A stretch of 64,000 bases of DNA from an uncultured Erythrobacter sp. (GTDB lineage Bacteria > Pseudomonadota > Alphaproteobacteria > Sphingomonadales > Sphingomonadaceae): contig CANKYZ010000001.1 of assembly GCA_947488325.1 (NCBI GenBank), positions 802,835 to 866,834 of the forward strand, in the 5' to 3' direction. The notes under the pieces were generated by a model. The model was not told the origin of the DNA and did not search any database. It saw nothing but the letters and a program-made list of their open reading frames with translations. Of this stretch, positions 7,994 to 17,569 are shown piece by piece (positions within the stretch are counted from its first letter, which is position 1; the number at the start of each line of letters is the position of its first letter). The position numbers were made by a program, and so were the translations under genes.

Positions 7994-10696
7994 CTACCAT
8001 TCCTTCACATCGTCGGCCGCTTCGGCAGACGCACCACGTGCGTCTTGTGTGGTTCGATCAAGCTTCCCTCTTCTTTGATCGATGCTTCGAGAGCCTTCGC
8101 TTTGCCTCTGACTAATGTCCCCTGCGATCTCATCTCTGGCATTTGAAGGTTCTTCCAACGAGCTTGGCACGCCGCCAAGCCGAACCGAGCCGCGCACCCC
8201 GCTTGCGCTTCCGACATTGGGCCGAGTCACCGGCGCTCCATCAGGTAGAACAAGTTCGCCCGTGATCTCATCGTTGAGACCGTCAGCGTAGCTTTCCACA
8301 AAGCGGGATTGCAGTTGTTGCCCCTGCGCGCTCATCTGGAAATCGATGTCATCAAAGCGCGCTTGGCCGTAATAATCCCGATTGGCATCGATCTCAGCCA
8401 TGCCCCATTCGCGGTAGGCCTGGCTTAGATTCAAGGTCCCGGCTGCATTGGCGCTTTCATACCAGCTCGCCTGGTTCTCAAGCCGATTGGCTATCTCCTC
8501 AGCGCGCCGCGCTTCGAGCGTATAGCTTTGCGCTTCTGTCAGCGAAGTTGAAACGCCCGCTGCACTGCTCGAGACAAGCGCTTCTGAGCTTGAGCTCGTC
8601 TCGCGCAAGAAGCCTTCTCTTGAGCTTGACCAATTCTGGCTTTCTGAAATTTGGCTCAATGCGCTTTCGATGCGCGAACGATCTTCAGAGGCGATGCCGA
8701 TATCGCTGTCAGTCCAAGTTTGATTACGTCCGCCTTTGAGGCCCAAGCTACCTGCGACCGAACCGCGCTCGCCTTTGACCCCTAAACCGCCATCGCCATT
8801 CAGGAACCATGAGACCGTTATGTCGTCCGATGCCCGGCGTGATAGGCCAAATTGCTGCTGGAGTGTGTTCGATGCATTATCGAGTTCACTGAAGGTTCTG
8901 CCAATGCTGTCATTGCTTGATGTTCCGCTGACCGTCTCATTCGAGCGAGAACGGGTGTACGCATCGCGCAGCTCACTGAATCGCGTAACCGCCGAGCTCG
9001 TCGATTGCTGAGCGAGATTGGAGAAGGTCTCGCTCTGGCTACGGCTCTCGCTCGCCATGGTCGAAAGTCGGCTGGAAAAATCCTGTCCAAGTGTCGGGGT
9101 ATAGGGATAGCTCGAAGTGGGCACGTTGGCGAACTCCGCTTGCGGGAAGCTAGTTGTCTGGGTGCCGTTCTCGCCGATGCCCCGCGTTTGGGCGGCTCCA
9201 TAAGCGATGTTTGGCGCGAGGCTGCCTTGCGCAAATTGGCGGGAGAAGACGCTCGAATTGTCGAGATTGGTGTTACCAAGTGAGACGTTGCCCGTGCTCG
9301 CTTCGCGCGCTGCCTCTTCGGCCGCGTTCTGGCTGGGATTGAGATAGCTTGTGGCTTGGCCCGAAATGGCCATCGCGCCGCGCGCAACCCCGCCTGCGAG
9401 GAAGGGAATCGAGGCGACAAGATATCCAGCGAGAATACCAATATCGTTGTTGACGTCGGTCATGCCGGAAAAGGTTGCAAGGCTAAGGCCGCTAGAGCCG
9501 CTTGCTGCCGCAACATCGCCTGCGCCTTTCAACATCAAGATCATGTGGAGGATGACGAAGAGCGGTCCCCAGGCAGCAAGGTAGAAAAAGCCGGTGACAT
9601 AGCCTTTCAGAGCGATCGGCCCGGTCCTTGGCATTAGGAAAAGCGGGAAGAGAACTGGAAACAGCGCGTAGAAGACCACCGTCAGTACGACATTGAGGAT
9701 CGGCACCCATTTCATCGCGTTATGGGCGATTGAGGAATAGGTTCGTTCGGTCTGGATATCGGCTCGGGTCTGGGCAAACACATCAACACTTGAAGCGCCG
9801 CTTGATCCGGCAAAGCCATGCATGGCCTGATTCATCGCGTTGATCGTCAGCACTTGGCGAAAGATGCTGCTCGCATCCTTCGAAATGCCTGTCAGATATT
9901 GGTAAGCGACGGGTAAGTCTGCGATGAGCTTGGCCTTGGCTAGCGCTTCGGTTTGCCTCGGATAGAGCTGGCGGCCGGCAACAAGCGTCATCTCATCGAT
10001 CATGCTCGCCCATTGGCCAGATAGGCTTGTGTACGCCTCACGGCAGGTGACGATATTCGCTGTCACGCTGTCATCACCTTGGCGAGTCAGGAACTTCTGC
10101 GCGCGCGCTGGGCTACCCGGCGCTATCGTTGCCCATATGTCATCGCTTTCTGAGAGCTCTTTCATCGAATAGCGGCCAAGCAGCAGATCATAGAACACGC
10201 ACTGGCGCACATGCTCATCGAAGTTCGCGGCAAATTCAGGATCAGAGATGCGCAGGCTCCGCGTCGCCTCGAGGAGGCGCGCGCCGTAAATCATACCGTT
10301 CTTCGAATAATTGAGATCATCGGGCAGCCCGAACACGGTCTCAGCCGAACGTGTCAGGTAATCACCAATCTGGCTGGTGAAGCTCGCCATAAGTGCAAGG
10401 CCGAGCGGAACATTGGCGACAGTCGCCGGAGCCAGGCTGGGATTGACGCGGTCTGTCACTTGCACATCCATGCGTGGCACCATCAGGCACATATAGATGA
10501 GTGTCGCTCCCAAGAACCAGTTGAGCCAAGCGCGCCAATTCTGATTGAATGCAACGACTATAACCGCCAGCGTCATAGCCATAACGAGCGCCACCTGAAT
10601 CAGGCTCTTGTAGCCTCCGGCACCTGTCCATGCGGCTACGGCGTTCAGGACATTGACGATGTATTCGCCACCTCCGGTGGTGAAGATCTCGACCAT
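7994..10696 (-). CDS. traG: Conjugal transfer protein TraG (F-type)
   Basis: This 900-aa protein has the TraG layout. An N-terminal membrane region of about 470 residues holds several hydrophobic helices (QVALVMAMTLAVIVVAF near residues 34-50, others near 330-440). A long hydrophilic, Ser/Asn/Gln-rich C-terminal part lies in the periplasm or is exported. In F, the N-terminal part is needed for pilus assembly, and TraG as a whole acts in mating-pair stabilisation with TraN and, in some systems, entry exclusion. It is the last gene of the transfer operon, 10 bp after traH. Length is close to F TraG (about 938 aa). Confidence 0.88.
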   Translation of the reverse strand: MVEIFTTGGGEYIVNVLNAVAAWTGAGGYKSLIQVALVMAMTLAVIVVAFNQNWRAWLNWFLGATLIYMCLMVPRMDVQVTDRVNPSLAPATVANVPLGLALMASFTSQIGDYLTRSAETVFGLPDDLNYSKNGMIYGARLLEATRSLRISDPEFAANFDEHVRQCVFYDLLLGRYSMKELSESDDIWATIAPGSPARAQKFLTRQGDDSVTANIVTCREAYTSLSGQWASMIDEMTLVAGRQLYPRQTEALAKAKLIADLPVAYQYLTGISKDASSIFRQVLTINAMNQAMHGFAGSSGASSVDVFAQTRADIQTERTYSSIAHNAMKWVPILNVVLTVVFYALFPVLFPLFLMPRTGPIALKGYVTGFFYLAAWGPLFVILHMILMLKGAGDVAAASGSSGLSLATFSGMTDVNNDIGILAGYLVASIPFLAGGVARGAMAISGQATSYLNPSQNAAEEAAREASTGNVSLGNTNLDNSSVFSRQFAQGSLAPNIAYGAAQTRGIGENGTQTTSFPQAEFANVPTSSYPYTPTLGQDFSSRLSTMASESRSQSETFSNLAQQSTSSAVTRFSELRDAYTRSRSNETVSGTSSNDSIGRTFSELDNASNTLQQQFGLSRRASDDITVSWFLNGDGGLGVKGERGSVAGSLGLKGGRNQTWTDSDIGIASEDRSRIESALSQISESQNWSSSREGFLRETSSSSEALVSSSAAGVSTSLTEAQSYTLEARRAEEIANRLENQASWYESANAAGTLNLSQAYREWGMAEIDANRDYYGQARFDDIDFQMSAQGQQLQSRFVESYADGLNDEITGELVLPDGAPVTRPNVGSASGVRGSVRLGGVPSSLEEPSNARDEIAGDISQRQSEGSRSIDQRRGKLDRTTQDARGASAEAADDVKEW

Positions 10697-10706
10697 TATC
10701 TTTACC

Positions 10707-12143
10707 TCAAGGCACGATCGAGCGCGATTGAAGGCCGCGCGACCAGTCGAGCGCCGCCGACATCGACGGCGACATCGAAGCGGCGAGCGCGCTTTCGATC
10801 ATCGCTGTCTTCTCGATGATCTGCATGATCGCAGAGACTTTGGCTTGGCCTGTCGCTTGCCGCTGGATGAGACTGCTACGCACTTCGGTCACTTGTCCGC
10901 GCCATATCGCCAACTTGGCTTCGTCAGCGGCAATAAAGCTCGCCATCGAACGGCCAGCTTCCGACACGATGCGGTCAAGGATTGCATAGAGTAGATCGAC
11001 GCTTGCAATTTCAGCCAGCGTATCGCGGTCATCGGTCGGCATGCCGCGCCCATACGCGGCTTGGACAGTTAGTATCTTGTAGAGCGGGATCGAAGCGACC
11101 TGAAGCAGCTCCTTCTCGGCATTCCCGATGGCCGTGTCCGTCCGGATCGCATCGACCATATTGCCAATGAGCTGCGCCACCCGTGGTCGGATCGCCTTGG
11201 CGTTTGACAGGCTCATCTGCTGGAAGGTGGGATTGAGGCAGAGATCGGTTTCATCGCAGCGGAACACGCGCACGCTTTGGCCCAGGGTTCCATCAAGCAG
11301 CGCGCTCACCAGCGTCGAAGACGCATCGCCTGCGAAGGGCACAAACTTGCCCGGCTCGTCATCCTTGGGCGGGACGTAGATAACCGTGCCGATCAGCGTC
11401 ATGGCGTATTCGGCGAGCTCGCGGTCGAAAGTGCCGCTGGGGTTGAAGAAAGCGCTCTCTTTAAGGACGTGCCAGGTGTAGTTGCGCGCTACGCCGGGAT
11501 TGACGTCGGCATAGTCAGTACCGGCGCTTTCATTGGTGGAAGCGCGCTGGCCTCGCGTGCCGCAGCCATGCTTGGCAGCGGCATAGTCGGTGAAGATGCC
11601 TTCAGAATTTCCGATCGCTTCGCAGATTGCTTTGTCGGCCAAATCGCCTTTGGGCCAGAGCCCTCCCACCAGCCCCTGCGCCATCTCGCAGGAATTGATC
11701 GAGAGATTGTTCATGAGCTGAGCCTTCTGGCTAAACTCCTGCATGATCTTATTGCATTCAGGGCAGACGGTATCGATCGCCAAGCTGAAGGCGAAGCCGA
11801 CTGCATTGTTGGCCACTGCCTTCATCAGCGCGACCATCTCGCTTGCATTGATAAAGGAAAAGGAGCCGGCAAAGATATCGATCCCGCCGCACCCCGCACG
11901 CGCTCTGGGCAATTGCAAATTGGCGATATTGGTCGTCTTTTGCGGAAATCGCGTCCACACATTGCCCAGACTATAGTAGCCCGCAGACTGGCCTTCGAAG
12001 GCGGTCGGACCGGTAACGTTTGCCGCCGCGCCCATGTCATCCATAAAACGATCCATGCTGTCGCCGACATTTGCCGCGAGAGGCGAGGCTATCATGCTGG
12101 CAGCAGCAAGGCCGAGCGCAGCGTTTCTGATGCTAGTAATCAT
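10707..12143 (-). CDS. traH: Conjugal pilus assembly protein TraH
   Basis: This 478-aa periplasmic protein has a signal peptide at the start MITSIRNAALGLAAASMIAS. The mature part contains conserved TraH pieces such as ARAGCGGIDIFAGSFSFIN and PECNKIMQEFSQKAQ. The frame is open to 12344, but the ATG at 12143 has an AAAGGAAG upstream and begins the signal peptide, so I prefer it. It overlaps traF by 11 bp. TraH works with TraF and TraW in F-pilus assembly and extension. Several Cys pairs fit folding assistance from the CXXC thioredoxin-like proteins encoded nearby. Confidence 0.92.
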   Translation of the reverse strand: MITSIRNAALGLAAASMIASPLAANVGDSMDRFMDDMGAAANVTGPTAFEGQSAGYYSLGNVWTRFPQKTTNIANLQLPRARAGCGGIDIFAGSFSFINASEMVALMKAVANNAVGFAFSLAIDTVCPECNKIMQEFSQKAQLMNNLSINSCEMAQGLVGGLWPKGDLADKAICEAIGNSEGIFTDYAAAKHGCGTRGQRASTNESAGTDYADVNPGVARNYTWHVLKESAFFNPSGTFDRELAEYAMTLIGTVIYVPPKDDEPGKFVPFAGDASSTLVSALLDGTLGQSVRVFRCDETDLCLNPTFQQMSLSNAKAIRPRVAQLIGNMVDAIRTDTAIGNAEKELLQVASIPLYKILTVQAAYGRGMPTDDRDTLAEIASVDLLYAILDRIVSEAGRSMASFIAADEAKLAIWRGQVTEVRSSLIQRQATGQAKVSAIMQIIEKTAMIESALAASMSPSMSAALDWSRGLQSRSIVP

Positions 12144-12954
12144 GTCCGGCTTCCTTTGAGGTGAGGAGATAGATGCGGTCTTGCAGCTCATCAGCGGACA
12201 GCACACCGTATCCGATCGGGATCGGCCGTTTGGCCTCGCTGTCCCACAGGACCAAAGCGGGCGTTGCTTTGGTCTCAAGGCCCATCCGCTCTCTTTGATT
12301 GGTTTCGACCCTGTAGTCGGGAAAATGCCTTGACGGCCCGCCATCGGTTGAGATCGCGCGTACGGTGATCCCCCAGCGGCTGGCGACGCCTTTCACGATC
12401 GGGCTCATCACTTCGCACGGGCCACAAGTGGCGCTAAAGAAATAGAATAAGCCATAACGCTCCGAGAGCCTGCCCATCACGGTGTTGCGTTCTGCTGCCC
12501 GCACATCCTGCCACTGTTTCTTGGCGACCGCACCGACAGGACGCTGCAGCGTGTAATCGAGTTCGGGATCCTGCCAGATGGCCCGCTGCCAGACGTCGGA
12601 GAAGAGCGAAGCACGATCGAGCTGCGCGCGCTGGAAGCGGATGTACGCTGCGACATTGTCTCTCGTCGGATAGAGGATCGCGCGCGCTTTCAACTCGCGC
12701 AGCTCGCTGGTAATTGCTTCCAATTCTTGGGCGGCTGGTATCGCCTCCTGCTCCGGTTCTACCTCTTGCTGTGGCTCGTTTTTGGGGATCGGATTGGCGC
12801 AATAGAACCAATAGCCGAGCTTGCGCTCCTGGCAGTAGAGCGTGTCTGCTGCAGTGCTTCTCTCGGTGCTCTCAACTCGCTGTGCGCTTGCTGGCACTGC
12901 GCTCAAGACTGCCGAGATGAGGATTAGCGCAAGCCGTGATGCTATGCTCATCAT
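12133..12954 (-). CDS. traF: Conjugal pilus assembly protein TraF (thioredoxin-like)
   Basis: This 273-aa secreted protein has a signal peptide (ALILISAVLSAVPASAQ). Its C-terminal half is thioredoxin-like, with FYFFSATCGPCEVMSP and the CXXC at residues 177-180, and cis-Pro ATPALVLW further on. F-plasmid TraF belongs to the same family but lacks the redox CXXC. This copy keeps it and so may be an active oxidoreductase or isomerase for the Cys-rich TraN, TraU and TraH. It overlaps traN by 4 bp upstream and traH by 11 bp downstream. Confidence 0.9.
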   Translation of the reverse strand: MMSIASRLALILISAVLSAVPASAQRVESTERSTAADTLYCQERKLGYWFYCANPIPKNEPQQEVEPEQEAIPAAQELEAITSELRELKARAILYPTRDNVAAYIRFQRAQLDRASLFSDVWQRAIWQDPELDYTLQRPVGAVAKKQWQDVRAAERNTVMGRLSERYGLFYFFSATCGPCEVMSPIVKGVASRWGITVRAISTDGGPSRHFPDYRVETNQRERMGLETKATPALVLWDSEAKRPIPIGYGVLSADELQDRIYLLTSKEAGHDY

Positions 12955-14672
12955 TGACCGCCCCTTGCGTAATAGTCGTCGATCTTTTGCTGGATGAGGA
13001 TGCTCGTTTCGAGCTCATCGGGGAGGCGCGCCGCTTCGGTGAATTCGGCATAGACTTCGCTGAAATCCATGAGGCTCAAATCAAGCTGCGCAAACTCGTC
13101 GAGGGTAAATCCTTCGCACTGCTCGTGCTTGGGCTTGTCCCATGGTTTGGGGAGCTGTTTGCGACCCTGTTCCTGCAAGATGCGCGAGAGCTTACTTTCA
13201 AAGCAGCAATAGGCTTTCTTCTTGGTCAGGCAGACACCGAGGAATTTCTTCGAACAATAGGTCCCGACATAGGCACAAAGCCCCTGCGCATCGCGTTCAT
13301 GGAGCAGCACTTCCTCGCGGTCGCAGCCAAGCGCGACCAGCAAGCTGATGCCGGGGATCAGCGGAAAGCCTTTGCCCTTGCAGCAATTGAGCACGCCAAA
13401 GACTTTGGAAGAGCAGGTGTTTCGGGTCCCACGGAATAGCGTCAGCGTATTGGGATCGAACTGCCCACGCGCCTCATCCATTGCATTGAGCGCGGTGACC
13501 GCATCTTTGAACTCATCATTGGGCGTGCGCTCAATGGTCTCGCAGCTTCCATCGATGCAATAGACATCGCCATCGCAGACGAACTGGGGTGAGTTCTCGG
13601 TTTCTGGAATCGGGCATTCGTAGATGCGCTCCCAGGTCTCACAGGGAAGCTCCTCTGTGATACATTCTTCGCGCACAAAGCGGCAGGTGCCGAGCGCTTC
13701 GATATCCGAGCAATCGCTTGCCGCTTCGCGTGATGTGCAAGTGTAGCTTCGCTCCCATTCCCAGCAGCTCTGGGTGACAGCCACTCCATCAACAATTCGG
13801 GTTCGCGGGCTCTCATCGGTGCAGATTTCCGCATCGAGTGTGCAATCTCCATCCTCCGCAAAAGGCTGGCACTGGGTTTCATCTGGAGCGGCGTCGACCG
13901 TGCTTTGCGTGGTGATCGCATAGGGCGTGTAGCGCGAGTCAGGCGCGTCGCAGGAAATCTCAGCGATAGGATCGCCCGGTTCAGAGCAGTAACGGTTAAA
14001 GCCGTTATCCCACCACTGCAGACATGGGCCTGGTCGATAGCCGGTGATGCGGCACAAGCCGCTGTTAAATGTAGAGCACCATGGGAGACCTTGTTGGATG
14101 CCAGTATCGTTGCAGAGATAGTGCCATTGCTGGCGCTGGGTCACGCTTGCGACTAGCGGGACAGAGCATTGCCCCTGGGCTTGCTCGACCCGTGTGCCTG
14201 TGTTGCATGTTGCTGTGTAAGTGCCAGCGGACCCGGAGCCAGGCGGCAAGGGGACGCATTCGCCTTGACTGCCCGAGATCGACATACCGCTGGTGTAATC
14301 AAGCGGTGCTGTATTGATTGCCAAGCTGCGGGCAATCACCGCTTCAATATCATCGCTTTCAAACCGAGCGCGATTGGCCATGCTATCGCGCACCAATCGA
14401 TGGCCTTGATGATTGCGCGATGCGGCCGTCGCCGTTCCCTCGATCTGGTCAGGATTGTCAGCAAGCCGCTCGAGATTTCGCACGGCGTTGCGGTCAAAAT
14501 TGGGAAGCTCGGATGCGTTCGGCTCACTTTTGCTTGCAGCTTGCGCTTCACCGCGCAGGCTCTCGCCAAAGGCTTTGCCATCGCTTCTGGCCTCCTGCTG
14601 CTGAGCCGAGGCCGGAACCGCGAGCAAAGACAGAGCAAACAATAGCGCTTTCATGCCTTGGAGCCGGATCAC
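12951..14672 (-). CDS. traN: Mating-pair stabilisation protein TraN
   Basis: This 573-aa outer-membrane protein has a signal peptide (MKALLFALSLLAVPASAQ) and a very Cys-rich mature region, with dozens of Cys (for example CNTGTRVEQAQGQC and CCKGKGFPLIPGISLLVALGC). TraN is the F-type adhesin that contacts recipient-cell surface proteins. The start is a GTG at 14672 with AAGGAGAACAG upstream, overlapping the trbC stop as GTGA. An ATG six codons later is an alternative. The C-terminal third, from NTCSSKVFGV onwards, is the most conserved part and is intact. Confidence 0.92.
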   Translation of the reverse strand: MIRLQGMKALLFALSLLAVPASAQQQEARSDGKAFGESLRGEAQAASKSEPNASELPNFDRNAVRNLERLADNPDQIEGTATAASRNHQGHRLVRDSMANRARFESDDIEAVIARSLAINTAPLDYTSGMSISGSQGECVPLPPGSGSAGTYTATCNTGTRVEQAQGQCSVPLVASVTQRQQWHYLCNDTGIQQGLPWCSTFNSGLCRITGYRPGPCLQWWDNGFNRYCSEPGDPIAEISCDAPDSRYTPYAITTQSTVDAAPDETQCQPFAEDGDCTLDAEICTDESPRTRIVDGVAVTQSCWEWERSYTCTSREAASDCSDIEALGTCRFVREECITEELPCETWERIYECPIPETENSPQFVCDGDVYCIDGSCETIERTPNDEFKDAVTALNAMDEARGQFDPNTLTLFRGTRNTCSSKVFGVLNCCKGKGFPLIPGISLLVALGCDREEVLLHERDAQGLCAYVGTYCSKKFLGVCLTKKKAYCCFESKLSRILQEQGRKQLPKPWDKPKHEQCEGFTLDEFAQLDLSLMDFSEVYAEFTEAARLPDELETSILIQQKIDDYYARGGQ

Positions 14673-15424
14673 ATCTGTTCTCCTTGTATGCGGCGGAGAT
14701 GAAGGCGGGCGAGGCGAGCACCGGGACCGCTGCCACTGGCAAAGGTTTCGAGCACGTCTTCAACGCTGATATTGCCAGCCACGCGGTCATGGGGTGGCAC
14801 GGCATCGGTGCAGTCGAATCCATCGCAGGGCGCAAAGTCGCTGGCGACCATGACGAAGCTCGGTGCAGCTTCGATCTGAAAAGCGCGGAAAAGACGCGGA
14901 TCGATCCCGAGCGCGCCGGCTTCATCACCATCACTCCAAATTGCTGCAAGACGCTGCTTAAAGGCTTTGCTGTCGCCTTGAGGGAAACCTCGAAGGACAG
15001 TGATACCGCCCGCTTTGGTCACGTCTCGCACCAGCGCTTTCAGCGAAGCTTCCGGCATGCCTAGCGAAGCAAAGGCGATGAATTTGGGTGTCTCAGTGAG
15101 GCTCGCCGCTTCTGCATCGGCTTGCGCGCGGATCATACCATCCAGATCAAGCGGGCCTCCATCCACTGCCGCCTGGGCTGTCGCGGCGTAGCCAGCGCGA
15201 TTGTCATTTGCCTCTTGCTGGGTTTGTTTGGCTTCTTGTGCCAAAATATCGGCTTTGGTGCGCACTGCGGTGGCGAGCGCTTCGGCGTCGTTCGTGTGTT
15301 CGCTTGCGCGCGCTCGGATTTCAGCAAGATCGAGTTCGGGTGAAGCATCCTGAGCTGATGCGACAGCTACAGTTGCAGCGATCGCAAGACTGGTGATGGC
15401 GAAAAGCGGGAAGCCATGTTTCAT
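14669..15424 (-). CDS. trbC: Conjugal pilus assembly protein TrbC (F-type)
   Basis: This 251-aa periplasmic protein has an N-terminal signal peptide (MKHGFPLFAITSLAIAATVAVASA). Its C-terminal domain carries FIAFASLGMPEASLKALVRD and GGITVLRGFPQGD, the thioredoxin-like core of the F-type TrbC/TraW-N family. Start at 15424 is chosen because ATGA overlaps the traU stop. TrbC interacts with TraW and contributes to F-pilus assembly. A coiled, Ala/Glu-rich linker spans about residues 35-95. Confidence 0.9.
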   Translation of the reverse strand: MKHGFPLFAITSLAIAATVAVASAQDASPELDLAEIRARASEHTNDAEALATAVRTKADILAQEAKQTQQEANDNRAGYAATAQAAVDGGPLDLDGMIRAQADAEAASLTETPKFIAFASLGMPEASLKALVRDVTKAGGITVLRGFPQGDSKAFKQRLAAIWSDGDEAGALGIDPRLFRAFQIEAAPSFVMVASDFAPCDGFDCTDAVPPHDRVAGNISVEDVLETFASGSGPGARLARLHLRRIQGEQM

Positions 15425-16434
15425 AGCGCGCAGCAATTCCTTTTGCGCCAGACGAGATATCCCATGTCTTCGCCAATGGCGGGGATCATCTGTCCGGGGG
15501 ATTGAAAGGTGGTTGAGGCCCCGATGGGAGGGCAGGCGTAGCGGCCTTTGGTTGCCGGATTAGGGTTGGTGGCTTGGAAGCGATATTGCTGCTTCCGCAT
15601 CACAGGCATGAGGTATTTGCCGCAAAGCCCTTTGGAGCCCATCGTGCCCCATGAAACGAGCTGGCGGTGCAGCTTGTAAGCAAAGCGTGAAAGAACGAGC
15701 CGCGAGGCTTGCACATGACCGATCGAGGCAGAGACATTGCCATTCATCGGATACATTGAACCCTGGCAGCCCGCGCACCAGAACATTTCATCAAGCGGAA
15801 GATTGGCGGTCGAAGCCGCGCAGTCGGCAGCGCAGGCGGCTAGTGCGAGCGGATTGGCGAAGAGCACCGCTTCAGGGTTGATGATCGCGGTAAGCTCGCT
15901 GTCCTGCCACAGCGGATCAATCTCGGAGATGTAGAGAATGTCGATTGAGCCGGGTTCGAGGCACAGGAAATCAGCAACGATCTCCATCCAATAGATAAGA
16001 GGATAGGCGTACCAGTGGACGTGCCAGCTTGAATAGTACTGGCTTGCTCCGCCAACCGCAGACGGTCCGGAAATCGAGCGAAAGCCGATATCGAAGCCGG
16101 GATCGAGCTTCATCCCGCCCAGATTGACGAAGCACCATGGCTTCATGCTGACATCAGCAAGCCGGACAGGCTCCCAGAAACCCATGGCGATGCCGGGCCG
16201 GATACCGCACAGGCAAACGGGCAGGTCGGGATTGTCGGGATCGGGCCGACTGCTAGGCCAGATTTCTAGCCCGCCCACCGAGATCGGGAACAGGCACGAC
16301 CAACAAATATCGGTGATCGGATTGACGAATTGCCCGGTGCATTTGCCCGGCCCGGAATCAGCGGAAGCGGGCGAAGCGAAGGCCAACGACAACGAGGCGA
16401 TCACGAGAGCCAGGAAAGCGCGGAAACCGCTCAT
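15421..16434 (-). CDS. traU: Conjugal transfer protein TraU
   Basis: This 337-aa periplasmic protein has a signal peptide (MSGFRAFLALVIASLSLAFA). It carries characteristic TraU stretches: KCTGQFVNPITDICWSCLFP, VCLCGIRPGIAMGFWEPVR and CQGSMYPMNGNV. Many paired Cys need oxidative folding, in line with the CXXC proteins of the operon. TraU is specific to F-type systems and is needed for DNA transfer more than for pilus production. It overlaps traW and trbC by 4 bp each. Length matches F TraU (330 aa). Confidence 0.94.
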   Translation of the reverse strand: MSGFRAFLALVIASLSLAFASPASADSGPGKCTGQFVNPITDICWSCLFPISVGGLEIWPSSRPDPDNPDLPVCLCGIRPGIAMGFWEPVRLADVSMKPWCFVNLGGMKLDPGFDIGFRSISGPSAVGGASQYYSSWHVHWYAYPLIYWMEIVADFLCLEPGSIDILYISEIDPLWQDSELTAIINPEAVLFANPLALAACAADCAASTANLPLDEMFWCAGCQGSMYPMNGNVSASIGHVQASRLVLSRFAYKLHRQLVSWGTMGSKGLCGKYLMPVMRKQQYRFQATNPNPATKGRYACPPIGASTTFQSPGQMIPAIGEDMGYLVWRKRNCCAL

Positions 16435-17066
16435 GGCCGCACCTTCCGCACTGGCAAAGCGATCTCGCTTACCTCAAGTATGCGCCCTTGCTGACGCACT
16501 CGTGCTGGCACAGCTTTGATGTTGAACTTGGCCGTGAGTTTGCCGGCTTGATCGAAATAGAAGCGGCGTTGACGAGCTTTCATGAGTTCGAGCGGTGCGC
16601 CTTTGACCAAGATCAGCTTGGCCTTTGAGTCTTGCTCAAGCGCCCATCGGATCTGCGCTGGATCATCGCCATCGAGGAACAGAAGGTCAGCGCGCAGCTT
16701 CACACTGTCGAGCGGATTGACCCGCGTTCCGGCAGCATGGATGAGCTCGCCTTTTGCCCCGCGAATATCGGCAGCCAGCGTGATGGTTGGATCGAAGATC
16801 CAATTGCGGCTTTCATGCGCGCGGATGAGACCGGGAACAGGATCAGGCCGACTAACCCGCGCAATCGTCCGCCGCTTCAATTCCTGATTGAGCCGCGCGG
16901 TCTCGCCCGACTTCTCCATTGCCACAAGGCGCGAGTGGATTTGTTCGAGCAGGTCGCGCTCGACAATCGGAAAGAGCGCGCCGCGCTGACCGTAGTCGCG
17001 CGCTTCTGCCTGTGTCGGCAGGATGGCGAAAGAAAGCGCGATGAAAGACAGAGTGGCGCGCATCAC
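16431..17066 (-). CDS. traW: Conjugal pilus assembly protein TraW
   Basis: This 211-aa secreted protein has a signal peptide (SFIALSFAILPTQAEA) and typical TraW segments: YGQRGALFPIVERDLLEQIH near the N-terminus, RNWIFDPTITLAADIRGAKG, and FLDGDDPAQIRWA. TraW is periplasmic, binds TrbC and takes part in F-pilus assembly. It overlaps the S26 peptidase gene upstream and traU downstream by 4 bp each. Confidence 0.92.
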   Translation of the reverse strand: MMRATLSFIALSFAILPTQAEARDYGQRGALFPIVERDLLEQIHSRLVAMEKSGETARLNQELKRRTIARVSRPDPVPGLIRAHESRNWIFDPTITLAADIRGAKGELIHAAGTRVNPLDSVKLRADLLFLDGDDPAQIRWALEQDSKAKLILVKGAPLELMKARQRRFYFDQAGKLTAKFNIKAVPARVRQQGRILEVSEIALPVRKVRP

Positions 17067-17569
17067 AGGATGGCCCTCCCGCTGCCAGTGACCTGCCTGC
17101 CGCAGACAAAACCTATTTCCGCATAGCGGCTATCAAGACCGCGCGGATGATCGGTTCCGGCGTAGAAACACCCTTCCGGGATCTCGCCTTGCGGCCCTTG
17201 CGTGAGCGCTATGCCGAGGCTGGTTCTGTCGAGACGCGTAGCAATGGGTTCGCCATTGATGAAGACTTGGTCGCCTTCATGGCTGACCATATCGCCGGGC
17301 ATGCCCAGCACGCGCTTGCCGAACATTTGTGGTTCTTTGCCAAAATGGGTTTCGACGAGCTCGCTTTTTGGTGGCTCGAAGAAGATCAGACTGCCGCGCG
17401 TGATCGGTGTCTTCTTGTTTAACCAGAACGCCCAATTGGGCAGGCTTGGGCTCGCATTGATGAGGAAGGCGTGGCTCTTGCTAAAGGCATCGAGCGGTGC
17501 CCATGCGAATGGCAAGAGGATGAGGCCGGTCAGCAGCAACGGGCGCTTGAAGCGAAGAGGCAGATTCAT
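17063..17569 (-). CDS. S26-family conjugative-transfer signal peptidase (TraF/LepB type)
   Basis: This 168-aa membrane-anchored serine peptidase has one N-terminal hydrophobic helix (RPLLLTGLILLPFAWAPL). The catalytic Ser42 sits in INASPSLPNW and Lys85 in FGKRVLGMPGD, the S26 dyad. The C-terminal GTDHPRGLDSRYAEIGFV is the conserved Box E. The RP4 TraF peptidase of this family cyclises its pilin. F itself relies on host LepB for pilin, so a dedicated enzyme in an F-type operon points to local maturation of TraA or other exported Tra proteins (inference). Overlaps by 4 bp on both sides. Confidence 0.9.
   Translation of the reverse strand: MNLPLRFKRPLLLTGLILLPFAWAPLDAFSKSHAFLINASPSLPNWAFWLNKKTPITRGSLIFFEPPKSELVETHFGKEPQMFGKRVLGMPGDMVSHEGDQVFINGEPIATRLDRTSLGIALTQGPQGEIPEGCFYAGTDHPRGLDSRYAEIGFVCGRQVTGSGRAIL

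Noticed and set aside
11277..12164. 295-codon plus-strand frame antisense to traH
   Set aside because: It lies wholly inside traH and the traF end on the opposite strand and has no domain pattern or ribosome-binding site. GC-rich codon bias explains it.
10707..12344. Longer traH start at 12344
   Set aside because: The extra 67 residues overlap traF and precede a perfect signal peptide with its own ribosome-binding site at 12143.
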